From Chamaelirium japonicum (Eukaryota > Streptophyta > Magnoliopsida > Liliales > Melanthiaceae): 64,000 nucleotides of DNA. Positions 13,458 through 25,362 of the stretch are shown piece after piece (positions within the stretch are counted from its first letter, which is position 1; each line of letters opens with the position of its first letter). The notes under the pieces are model-generated. The model saw only the letters and a program-made list of their open reading frames with translations. It was not told the DNA's origin and searched no databases. Location of the stretch: assembly GCA_947650365.1 (NCBI GenBank), contig OX393550.1, forward strand, positions 121,522,374 to 121,586,373, in the 5' to 3' direction. The position numbers and the translations under genes are program-made.

Positions 13458-14135
13458 CATTAGAATGGATCGTACGAATGAATTAGAATGGATTGAATTA
13501 GAATGAATCGTACGAATGAATTAGAATGGATCGTACGAATAAAATAGAATGGATCATACGAATGAATTGGAATAGATACATTCGTGCGAATGAATTAGAA
13601 TGGATTGTATGAATGAATTAGAGTGGCTATATTCGTACAAATGAATTAGAATGGATCGTGCGAATGAATTAGAATGGATCGTGCGAATGAATTAGAATGG
13701 ATCGAACGAATGAATTAGAATGGATCGTATGAATGAATTAGATTGGATCGTATTAATGAATTAGAATGGATCGTGCGAATGAATTAGAATGGATCGTACG
13801 AATGAATTAGAATGGATCGTACGAATAATTTAGAATGGATCGTTCGAATGAATTAGAATAGATTATGCGAATGAATTAGAATGGATCGTACGAATGAATT
13901 AGAAAGGATACATTCGTGCGAATGAATTTGAATGGATCGTATGAGTGTGAATGAATTAGAATGGATCGTACGAATGAATTAGAATGGATCGTATTAATGA
14001 ATTAGAATGGATCGTGCGAATGAATTAGAATGGATCGTACGAATGAGTAAGAATGGATCGTGCGAATGAATTAGAATGGATTGTACGAATGAATTAGAAT
14101 GGATCGTACGAATGAATTAGAATAGATACATTCGT
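13458..14135 (-). repeat. satellite block 10 (minus orientation)
   Basis: Inverted monomers ending in a class B junction (ACATTCGTGCGAATCC at 14129-14144), which is also the left edge of a 1,102-bp tandem duplication. Confidence 0.9.
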
Positions 14136-15232
14136 GCGAATCCATTCTATTTCATTCGTACGATCCATTCTAATTCATTTGCACGATCCATTCTAATTCA
14201 TTTGCACGATCCATTCTAATTCATTCGTACGATCCATTCTAATTCATTCGTACGATCCATTCTAATTCATTCGTATAATCTATTCTAATTCATTCGCACG
14301 ATCCATTCTAATTCATTCATACGATCCATTCTATTTCATTCGTACGATCCATTCTTACTCATTCGTATGATCCATTCTAATTCATTTGCACGAAGGTATC
14401 CATTCTAATTCATTCGTACTATCCATTCTAATTCCTTCGTACGATCCATTCTAATTCCTTCGTACGATCCATTCTAATTCATTCGCACGATCCATTCTAA
14501 TTCATTCATACGATCCATTCTATTTCATTCGTACGATCCATTCTTACTCAATCGTACGATCCATTCTAATTCATTTGCACGAAGGTATCCATTCTAATTC
14601 ATTCGTACTATCCATTCTAATTCCTTCGTACGATCCATTCTAATTCCTTCGTACGATCCATTCTAATTCATTCGTACGATCCATTCTAATTCATTCGTAC
14701 GATCCATTCTAATTCATTCGTACGGTATGATTCATTCTAATTCATTAGTACGATTCATTCTAATTCAATCCATTCTAATTCATTCGTACTATCCATGCTA
14801 ATTCATTCGTACGATCCATTCTAATTCATTCGTACGATTCATTCTAATTCAATCCATTCTAATTCATTCGTACGATCCATTCTTACTCATTCGTACGATC
14901 CATTCTAATTCATTCGCACGAATGAATCCATTCTAATTCATTCGTATGATCCATTCTAATTCATTCGAATGAATGTATCCATTCTAATTCATTTGTACGA
15001 TCCATTCTATCTCATTCGTACAATCCATTCTATTTCATTCGTACGATCCATTCTAATTCATTCGCACGATCCATTCTAATTCATTCGCATGATCCATTCT
15101 AATTCATTCGTACGATCGATTCTAATTCATTCATACGATCCATTCTAATTCATTCATATGAATTAGAATGGATTAGAATAGATCGTGCGAATGAATTAGA
15201 ATGGATCGTGCGAATGAATTAGAATAGATACA
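14131..15232. repeat. 1,102-bp tandem duplication, left copy
   Basis: Runs from TTCGTGCGAATCC to the base before the equivalent sequence at 15233. The copy contains a class B switch at its start, about 1 kb of plus-orientation monomers, and a switch back at CATATG (15155-15160). It is nearly identical to the adjoining copy, with only scattered single-base differences by eye. Confidence 0.9.
14136..15157 (+). repeat. satellite block 11 (plus orientation)
   Basis: Plus-orientation body of the left 1,102-bp copy, with a nested near-duplicate of the GCACGAAGGTATCC section at 14389 and 14577. It ends at CATATG, 15155-15160. Confidence 0.9.
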
Positions 15233-15238
15233 TTCGTG
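15158..15238 (-). repeat. satellite block 12 (minus orientation, about 80 bp)
   Basis: Only three to four inverted monomers, between the CATATG switch and the next class B junction. One of the two shortest blocks in the window. Confidence 0.88.
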
Positions 15239-16334
15239 CAAATCCATTCTATTTCATTCGTACGATCCATTCTAATTCATTTGCACGATCCATTCTAATT
15301 CATTTGCACGATCCATTCTAATTCATTCGTACGATCCATTCTAATTCATTCGTACGATCCATTCTAATTCATTCGTATAATCTATTCTAATTCATTCGCA
15401 CGATCCATTCTAATTCATTCATACGATCCATTCTATTTCATTCGTACGATCCATTCTTACTCATTCGTATGATCCATTCTAATTCATTTGCACGAAGGTA
15501 TCCATTCTAATTCATTCGTACTATCCATTCTAATTCCTTCGTACGATCCATTCTAATTCCTTCGTACGATCCATTCTAATTCATTCGCACGATCCATTCT
15601 AATTCATTCATACGATCCATTCTATTTCATTCGTACGATCCATTCTTACTCAATCGTACGATCCATTCTAATTCATTTGCACGAAGGTATCCATTCTAAT
15701 TCATTCGTACTATCCATTCTAATTCCTTCGTACGATCCATTCTAATTCCTTCGTACGATCCATTCTAATTCATTCGTACGATCCATTCTAATTCATTCGT
15801 ACGATCCATTCTAATTCATTCGTACGGTATGATTCATTCTAATTCATTCGTACAATTCATTCTAATTCAATCCATTCTAATTCATTCGTACTATCCATGC
15901 TAATTCATTCGTACGATCCATTCTAATTCATTCGTACGATTCATTCTAATTCAATCCATTCTAATTCATTCGTACGATCCATTCTTACTCATTCGTACGA
16001 TCCATTCTAATTCATTCGCACGAATGAATCCATTCTAATTCATTCGTATGATCCATTCTAATTCATTCGAATGAATGTATCCATTCTAATTCATTTGTAC
16101 GATCCATTCTATCTCATTCGTACAATCCATTCTATTTCATTCGTACGATCCATTCTAATTCATTCGCACGATCCATTCTAATTCATTCGCATGATCCATT
16201 CTAATTCATTCGTACGATCGATTCTAATTCATTCATACGATCCATTCTAATTCATTCATATGAATTAGAATGGATTAGAATAGATCGTGCGAATGAATTA
16301 GAATGGATCGTGCGAATGAATTAGAATGGATCGT
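15233..16334. repeat. 1,102-bp tandem duplication, right copy
   Basis: Second copy, offset by 1,102 bp from 14131-15232, including both inversion junctions. After about 16334 the sequence leaves the duplication and continues as ordinary inverted monomers. Confidence 0.9.
15239..16260 (+). repeat. satellite block 13 (plus orientation)
   Basis: Plus-orientation body of the right 1,102-bp copy, ending at the duplicated CATATG switch. Confidence 0.9.
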
Positions 16335-17534
16335 GCGAATGAATTAGAATGGATCGTACGAATGAATTAGAAAGGATATATTCGTGCGAATGAATTAGAA
16401 TAGATCGTATGAATGAATTAGATTGGATCGTATTAATGAATTAGAATGGATCGTGCGAATGAATTAGAATGGATCGTACGAATGAATTAGAATGGATAGA
16501 TTCGTGCGAATGAATTTGAATGAATCGTACGAAGGAATTACAATGGATCGTACAAAGGAATTAGAATAGATCATACGAAGAAATTAGAATGGATCGTACG
16601 AATGAATTAGAATGGATCGTATGAATGAATTAGAATGGATCGTGCGAATGAATTAAAATGGATCGTATGAATGAAATAGAATGGATCGTATGAATTAGAA
16701 TGGATTGTACGAATGAAATAGAATGGATCGTACGAATGAATTAGAATAGATTGTGCGAATGGATTAGAATGGATCATACGATTGAGTAAGAATGGATTGT
16801 ATGAATGAAATAGAATAGATCGTACGAATGAATTAGAATGGATCGTGCTAATGAACTAGAATGGATCGTGCGAATGAATTAGAATGGATCGTGCGAATGA
16901 ATTAGAATGGATCGTACGAATGAAATAGAATGGATTGTATGAATGAATTAGAATCGATCGTATGAATGAATTAGAATGGATCATGCGAATGAATTAGAAT
17001 GGATCATGCGAATGAATTAGAATGGATCGTACGAATGAAATAGAATGGATTGTACGAATGAGATAGAATGGATCGTACGAATGAATTAGAATGGATACAT
17101 TCATGCGAATGAATTAGAATGGATCATACGAATGAATTAGAATAGATTCATTCGTGCGAATGAATTAGAATGGATCGTACGAATGAGTAAGAATGGATCG
17201 TACGAATGAATTAGAATGGATTGAATTAGAATGAATCGTACGAATGAATTAGAATGGATCATACGAATGAATTAGAATGGATCGTACGAATGAATTAGAA
17301 TGGATTGAATTAGAATGAATCGTACGAATGAATTAGAATGAATCATACCGTACGAATGAATTGGAATAGATCATACGAAAGAATTAGAATGGATCGTATG
17401 AATGAATTAGAATGTATCGTACGAATGAATTAGAATGGATCGTACGAATGAATTAGAATGGATCGTATGAATGAATTAGAATGGATCGTGCGAATGAATT
17501 AGAATGGATCGTACGAATGAAATAGAATGGATTC
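16261..17534 (-). repeat. satellite block 14 (minus orientation)
   Basis: Inverted monomers including a unit series resembling inverted HOR-1. It ends at a class A junction (GGATTCGCACGAATGTATCC, 17529-17548). Confidence 0.92.
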
Positions 17535-19344
17535 GCACGAATGTATCCATTCTAATTCATTCGTATGATCCATTCTAATTCATTCGTACAATCCATTCTA
17601 ATTTATTCGTACGATCCATTCTAATTCCTTCATATGATCTATTCTAATTCATTCTTTTGCACGAATGTATCCATTCTAATTTATTCGTACGATCCATTCT
17701 AATTCATTCGTACAATCCATTCTAATTCATTCACACGATCCATTCGCATTCACTCAAATGATCCATTCTAATTCATTCATATGATCCATTCTAATTCATT
17801 CGCACGAATGTATCCATTCTAATTCATTCGTACGATCCATTCTAATTCATTTGTACGAATATATCCACTCTAATTCATTCATACGATCCATTCTAATTCA
17901 TTCGCACGAATGTATCCATTCCAATTCATTCGTACGATCCATTCTAATTCATTCGCACAATCTATTCTAATTCATTCATACGATCAATTCTAATTCATTA
18001 GCATGATCCATTCTAATTCATTCGTACGATCTATTCTATTTCATTCGTATAATCCATTCTTACTCAATCGTATGATCCATTCTAATCCATTCGCACAATC
18101 TATTCTAATTCATTCGTACGATCCATTCTATTTCATTCGTACGATCCATTCTAATTCATACGATCCATTCTATTTCATTCATACGATCCATTTTAATTCA
18201 TTCGCACGATCCATTCTAATTCATTCATACGATCCATTCTAATTCATTCGTACGATCCATTCTAATTTCTCCGTATGATCTATTCTAATTCCTTCGTACG
18301 ATCCATTCTAATTCCTTTGTACGATCCATTCAAATTCATTCGCACGAATCTATCCATTCTAATTCATTCGTACGATCCATTCTAATTCATTCGCACGATC
18401 CATTCTAATTCATTAATACGATCCAATCTAATTCATTCATACGATCTATTCTAATTCATTCGCACGAATATATCCTTTCTAATTCATTCGTACGATCCAT
18501 TCTAATTCATTCGCACAATCTATTCTAATTCATTAGTACGATCCATTCTAATTCATTCGTACGATCCATTCTAATTCATTAGCACGATCCAAATTCATTT
18601 ATCCATACGATCTATTCTATTTCATTCGTACGATCCATTCTTATCGCACGATCCATTCTAATTCATTCGCACGATCCATTCTCCATTCTAATTCCTTCGT
18701 ACGATCCATTCTAATTCCTTCGTATCCATTCTAATTCACTCATACGATCCATTCTAATTCATTCATACGATCCATTCTAATTCATTCGCATGAATGTATC
18801 CATTCTAATTCATTCGTACGATCCATTCTAATTCATTCGCACAATCTATTCTAATTCATTCATACGATCCATCCTAATTCATTCGCACGAATGTATCCAT
18901 TCTAATTCATTCGTACAATCCATTCTATTTCATTCGTACGATCCATTCTTACTCATTCGTACGATCCATTCGTATCCATTCTAATTCATTCGTACGATCT
19001 ATTCTAATTCATTCGTACGATCCATTCTAATTCATTAATACGATCCAATCTAATTCATTCATACGATCCATTCTAATTCATTCGTACGATCCATTCTAAT
19101 TCATTCGCACGATCCATTCTAATTCAATCCATTCTAATTCATTCGTACGATCCATTATTACTCATTCGTACGATCCATTCTAATTCATTCGCACGAATGA
19201 ATCCATTCTAATTCATTCGTATGATCCATTCTAATTCATTCGCATGAATGTATCCATTCTAATTCATTCGTACGATCCATTCTATCTCATTCGTACAATC
19301 CATTCTAATTCATTCGTACGATCCATTCTAATTCATTCACACGA
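17535..19344 (+). repeat. satellite block 15 (plus orientation)
   Basis: Contains HOR-1 copy 4. It ends where CATTCACACGATCG meets TACGAATG at about 19345, with no long palindrome at the switch. Confidence 0.91.
17848..19067 (+). repeat. HOR-1 copy 4
   Basis: Start-to-marker distance is 1,120 bp (marker at 18968); every marker checked lies exactly 7,349 bp from copy 3. The signature section is at 18003-18242. Confidence 0.85.
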
Positions 19345-21411
19345 TCGTACGAATGAATTAGAATGGATCGTACGAATGAATTTGAATGGATTGAATTAGA
19401 ATGAATCGTACGAATGAATTAGAATGAATCATACGGTACGAATGAATAAGAATGGATCATACGACGGAATTAGAATAGATTGTGCGAATGAATTAGAATG
19501 GATCGTACGAATGAAATAGAATGGATCGTACGAATGAATTAGAATGGATACATTCGTGCAAAAGAAATAGAATGGATTGTATGAATGAATTAGATTGGAT
19601 CGTGTGAATGAATTAGAATGGATCATACGAACGAATTAGAATGGATACATTCGTGAGAATGAATTAGAATGGATCATGCGAATGAATTAGAATGGATCGT
19701 ACGAATGAATTAGAATGGATCGTATGAATGAATTAGAATGGATCGTGCGAATGAATTAGAATGGATCGTACGAATAAAATAGAATGGATCGTACGAATGA
19801 ATTAGAATGGATACATTTGTGCAAAAGAAATAGAATGGATTGTATGAATGAATTAGAATGGATCGTGTGAATGAATTAGAATGGATCATACGAATGAATT
19901 AGAATGGATACATTCGTGCGAATGAATTAGAATGGATCGTGTGAATGAATTAGAATGGATCGTACGAATGAATTAGAATGGATCATATGATTGAATTAGA
20001 ATGGATTGTGCGAATGAATTAGAAAGGATCGTACGAATGAATTAGAATGGATCGTATGAATGAATTAGATTGGATCGTATTAATGAATTAGAATGGATCG
20101 TACGAATGAATTAGAATAGATCGTACAAATGAATTAGAATGGATACGAATGGATCGTACGAATGAGTAAGAATGGATCGTACGAATGAAATAGAATGGAT
20201 TGTACGAATGAATTAGAATGGATACATTCATGCGAATGAATTAGGATGGATCGTATGAATGAATTAGAATAGATTGTGCGAATGAATTAGAATGGATCGT
20301 ACGAATGAATTAGAATGGATACATTCATGCGAATGAATTAGAATGGATCGTATGAATGAATTAGAATGGATCGTATGAGTGAATTAGAATGGATACGAAG
20401 GAATTAGAATCGATCGTACGAAGGAATTAGAATGGAGAATGGATCGTGCGAATGAATTAGAATGGATCGTGCGATAAGAATGGATCGTACGAATGAAATA
20501 GAATAGATCGTACGGATAAATGAATTTGGATTGTGCTAATGAATTAGAATGGATCGTACGAATGAATTAGAATGGATCGTACTAATGAATTAGAATAGAT
20601 TGTGCGAATGAATTAGAATGGATCGTACGAATGAATTAGAAAGGATATATTCGTGCGAATGAATTAGAATAGATCGTATGAATAAATTAGATTGGATCGT
20701 ATTAATGAATTAGAATGGATCGTGCGAATAAATTAGAATGGATCGTATGAATGAATTAAATGGATAGATTCGTGCGAATGAATTTGAATGGATCGTACGA
20801 AGGAATTAGAATGGATCGTACAAAGGAATTAGAATGGATCGTATGAATGAATTAGAATGGATCATGCGAATGAATTAAAATGGATCGTATGAATGAAATA
20901 GAATGGATCGTATGAATTAGAATGGATCGTACGAATGAAATAGAATGGATCGTACGAATGAATTAGAATAGATTGTGCGAATGGATTAGAATGGATCATA
21001 CGATTGAGTAAGAATGGATTGTACGAATGAAATAGAATAGATCGTACGAATGAATTAGAATGGATCATGCTAATGAATTAGAATTGATCGTACGAATGAA
21101 TTAGAATAGATTGTGCGAATGAATTAGAATGGATCGTACGAATGAATTGGAATGGATACATTCGTGCGAATGAATTAGAATGGATCGTATGAATGAATTA
21201 GAGTGGATACATTCATACAAATGAATTAGAATGGATCGTACGAATGAATTAGAATGGATACATTCGTGCGAATGAATTAGAATGGATCATATGAATGAAT
21301 TAGAATGGATCGTTTGAGTGAATGCGAATGGATCGTGCGAATGAATTAGAATGGATTGTACGAATGAATTAGAATGGATCGTACGAATGAATTAGAATGG
21401 ATACATTTGTG
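19345..21411 (-). repeat. satellite block 16 (minus orientation)
   Basis: Contains the best inverted HOR-1 copy. It ends at a class B junction at about 21402-21420. Confidence 0.92.
20051..21223 (-). repeat. HOR-1 inverted copy
   Basis: Reverse complement of the HOR-1 markers in the expected order: GGATACGAAT at 20141, the doubled GGAGAATGG near 20434, GGATAAATGAATTTGG near 20515, signature section 20829-21068, and CATACAAATG at 21214-21223. The marker spacing is 47 bp shorter than in plus-strand copies. The signature section has an in-frame stop near 20862. Confidence 0.8.
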
Positions 21412-22853
21412 CGAATCCATTCTATTTCATTCATACGATCTATTCTAATTCATTCGCACGATCCATTCTAATTCATTCATACGATCCATTCTAATTCATT
21501 CGTACGATCCATTCTAATTCATTCGTACGATCCATTCTAATTCATTCGCACAATCTTTTCTAATTCATTCGTACGATCCATTCTAATTCATTCGCACGAT
21601 CCATTCTAATTCATTCATACGATCCATTCTATTTCATTCGTACGATCCATTCTTACTCATTCGTACGATCCATTCTAATTCATTTGCACGAAGGTATCCA
21701 TTCTAATTCATTCGTACTATCCATTCTAATTCCTTCGTACGATCCATTCTAATTCCTTCGTACGATCCATTCTAATTCATTCGTACGATCCATTTTAATT
21801 CATTCGTACGATCCATTCTAATTCCTTCGTATGATCCATTCTAATTCATTCGTACTGTATGATCCATTCTAATTCATTCGTACGATTCATTCTAATTCAA
21901 TCCATTCTAATTCATTCGTACGATCCATTCTAATTCATTCGTATGATCCATTCTAATTTATTCGTACGATTCATTCTAATTCAATCCATTCTAATTCATT
22001 CGTATGATCCATTCTTACTCATTCGTACGATCCATTCTAATTCATTCGCACGAATGAATCCATTCTAATTCATTCATATGATCCATTCTAATTCATTCGC
22101 ATGAATGTATCCATTCTAATTCATTCGTACGATCCATTCTATCTCATTCGTACAATCCATTCTATTTCATTCGTACGATACATTCTAATTCATTCGCACG
22201 ATCCATTCTAATTCATTCGCATGATCCATTCTAATTCATTCGTATGAATCGATTCTAATTCATTCATATGATCCATTCTAATTCATTCGCACGAATGTAT
22301 CCATTCTAATTCATTCGTACGATCCATTCTAATTCATTCGTACAATCCATTCTAATTCATTCGCACGATCCATTCGCATTCACTCAAATGATCCATTCTA
22401 ATTCATTCATACAATCCATTCTAATTCTTTTGCACGAATGTATCCATTCTAATTCATTCGTATGATCCATTCTAATTCCTTCGTATGATCTATTCTAATT
22501 CATTCGCATGATCCATTCTAATTCCTTCGTACGATCCATTTTAATTCATTCGCACGATCCATTCTAATTCATTCATACGATCCAGTCTAATTCATTTGTA
22601 CGATCCATTCTAATTTCTTCGTATGATCTATTCTAATTCCTTCGTACGATTCATTCTAATTCATTCGTACGATCTATTCTAATTCTTTCGCACGAATGTA
22701 TCCATTCTAATTCATTCGTACGATCCATTCTAATTCCTTCGTACGATCCATATTCTAATTCATTCGTACGATCCATTCTAATTTATTCGTACAATCCATT
22801 CTAATTCATTCGCACGAATGTATCCATTCTAATTCATTCGTACGATCCATTCT
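21412..22853 (+). repeat. satellite block 17 (plus orientation)
   Basis: Starts with the plus half of the class B module. It ends where CCATTCTA meets CGAATTAGAATGG at about 22853. Confidence 0.9.
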
Positions 22854-23073
22854 ACGAATTAGAATGGATCGTATGAATGAATTAGAATGGATCGTGCGAA
22901 TAAATTAGAATGGATCATATGAATGAGTTAAAATAGATTGTGCGAATGAATTAGAATGGATCGTACGAATGAATTAGAATGGATACATTCGTGCGTATGA
23001 ATTAGAATGGATCATACGAATGAATTAGAATGGATTAAATGGATCAATGGATCGTACGAATGAATTAGAATGG

Positions 23074-23931
23074 ATTAAATTAGAATGAATCGTACGAATG
23101 AATTAGAATGGATCGTGCGAATGAATTAGAATGGATTGTACGAATGAATTAGAATGGATCGTATGAATGAATTAGATTGGATCGTATGAATGAATTAGAA
23201 TGGATCGTATGAATGAATTAGATTGGATCGTATGAATGAATTAGAATGGATCGTGCGAATGAATTAGAATGGATCGTACGAATGAATTAGAATGGATCGT
23301 ACTTATGAATTAGAATGGGTCATACGAATGAAATAGAATGGATCGTACGAAGGAATTAGAAAGGATCGTACAAACGAATTAGAATGGATCGTATGAATGA
23401 AATAGAATAGATCGTACGAATGAATTAGAATGGATCGTATGAATGAATTAGATTGGATCGTATGAATGAATTAGAATGGATCGTACGAATGAATTAGAAT
23501 GTATTAAATTAGAATGAATCGTACGAATGAATTAGAATGGATCGTGCGAATGAATTAGAATGGATTGTTGAATGAATTAGAATGGATCGTATGAATGAAT
23601 TAGATTGGATCGTATGAATGAATTAGAATGGATCGTGCGAATGAATTAGAATGGATCGTACGAATGAATTAGAATGGATCGTACTTATGAATTAGAATGG
23701 GTCATACGAATGAAATAGAATGGATCGTACGAAGGAATTAGAAAGGATCGTACAAACGAATTAGAATGGATCGTATGAATGAAATAGAATAGATCGTACG
23801 AATGAATTAGAATGGATCGTATGAATGAATTAGATTGGATCGTATGAATGAATTAGAATGGATCGTGCGAATGAATGAGAATGGATCGTACGAATGAATT
23901 AGAATGGATCGTATGAATGAATTAGATTGGA
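23074..23931 (-). repeat. 429-bp tandem duplication (two copies)
   Basis: The rare unit ATTAAATTAGAATGAATCG recurs at 23074 and 23503. Later markers (ACTTATGAATTAGAATGGG at 23301 and 23683) are offset by 382 bp, because the second copy lost two monomers (46 bp) and one base (GATTGTTGAATG). Copy limits are approximate. Confidence 0.8.
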
Positions 23932-24119
23932 TCGTACGAATGAATTAGAATGGATTGAATTAGAATGAATCGTACGAATGAATTAGAATGAATCATACCG
24001 TACGAATGAATTAGAATAGATCATACGAAGGAATTAGAATGGATCGTACGAATGAATTAGAATGGATCGTACGAATGAATTAGAATGGATCATACGAAGG
24101 AATTAGAATGGATCGTACG

Positions 24120-24796
24120 AAGGAATTAGAATGGATCGTACGAATGAATTAGAATGGATACGAATGGATCGTACGAATGAGTAAGAATGGATCGTACGAA
24201 TGAAATAGAATGGATTGTACGAATGAATTAGAATGGATATATTCGTGCGAATGAATTAGGATGGATCGTATGAATGAATTAGAATAGATTGTGCGAATGA
24301 ATTAGAATGGATCGTACGAATGAATTAGAATGGATACATTCATGCGAATGAATTAGAATGGATCATATGAATGAATTAGAATGGATCGTATGAGTGAATT
24401 AGAATGGATACGAAGGAATTAGAATGGATCGTACGAAGGAATTAGAATGGAGAATGGATCGTGCGAATGAATTAGAATGGATCGTGCGATAAGAATGGAT
24501 CGTACGAATAAAATAGAATAGATCATACGGATAAATGAATTTGGATCGTGCTAATGAATTAGAATGGATCGTACGAATGAATTAGAATGGATCGTACTAA
24601 TGAATTAGAATAGATTGTGCGAATGAATTAGAATGGATCGTACGAATGAATTAGAAAGGATATATTCATGCGAATTAATTAGAATAGATCGTATGAATGA
24701 ATTAGATTGGATCGTATTAATGAATTAGAATGGATCGTGCGAATGAATTAGAATGGATCGTACGAATGAATTAGAATGGATAGATTCGTGCGAATG
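24120..24796 (-). repeat. HOR-1 fragment (inverted, half unit)
   Basis: Matches 20100-20780 at an exact offset of 4,015 bp (GGATACGAAT at 24156, GCGATAAGAATGG at 24486). It contains the TTTATCC half of the unit but not the 240-bp signature section. Confidence 0.8.
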
Positions 24797-25336
24797 AATA
24801 TGATCTATTCATACGAATGAGTAAGAATGGATCGTACGAATGAAATAGAATGGATTGTACGAATGAATTAGAATGGATACATTCGTGCGAATGAATTAGG
24901 ATGGATCGTATGAATGAATTAGAATAGATTGTGCGAATGAATTAGAATGGATTGTACGAATGAATTAGAATGGATACATTCATGCGAATGAATTAGAATG
25001 GATCGTATGAATGAATTAGAATGGATCGTATGAGTGAATTAGAATAGATACGAAGGAATTAGAATGGATCGTGCGAATGAATTAGAATAGATCGTACGAA
25101 TGAGTAAGAATGGATCGTGCGAATGAATTAGAATGGATTGTACGAATGAATTAGAATGGATCGTACGAATGAATTAGAATGGATACATTCGTGCGAATGA
25201 ATTAGAATGGATCGTATGAATGAATTAGAATCGATCGTACGAATAAATTAGAATGGATCATGCGAATGAATTAGAATGGATCGTGCGAATGAATTAGAAT
25301 GGATTGTACGAATGAAATAGAATGGATTGTACGAAT

Positions 25337-25354
25337 GAGATAGAATGGATCGTA
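25337..25354 (+). repeat. LINE target-site duplication, 5' copy
   Basis: GAGATAGAATGGATCGTA, 18 bp of satellite directly before the LINE. It is identical to 32365-32382 after the poly(A). The base after it differs between the two sides (C versus T), which fixes the right limit. Confidence 0.95.
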
Positions 25355-25362
25355 CAGGGAAA

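Larger units (their letters stand above)
22854..25354 (-). repeat. satellite block 18, left part (minus orientation)
   Basis: Inverted monomers up to the LINE insertion; the block resumes at 32365. It includes a 429-bp tandem duplication and a HOR-1 fragment. Near 24800-24812 a stretch of about 12 bases in plus orientation (GATCTATTCAT) interrupts the minus monomers. Confidence 0.92.

Noticed and set aside
25325..25354. A longer LINE target duplication extending left of 25337
   Set aside because: Position 25336 (T) differs from 32364 (A, last base of the poly(A)), so the support stops at 18 bp.
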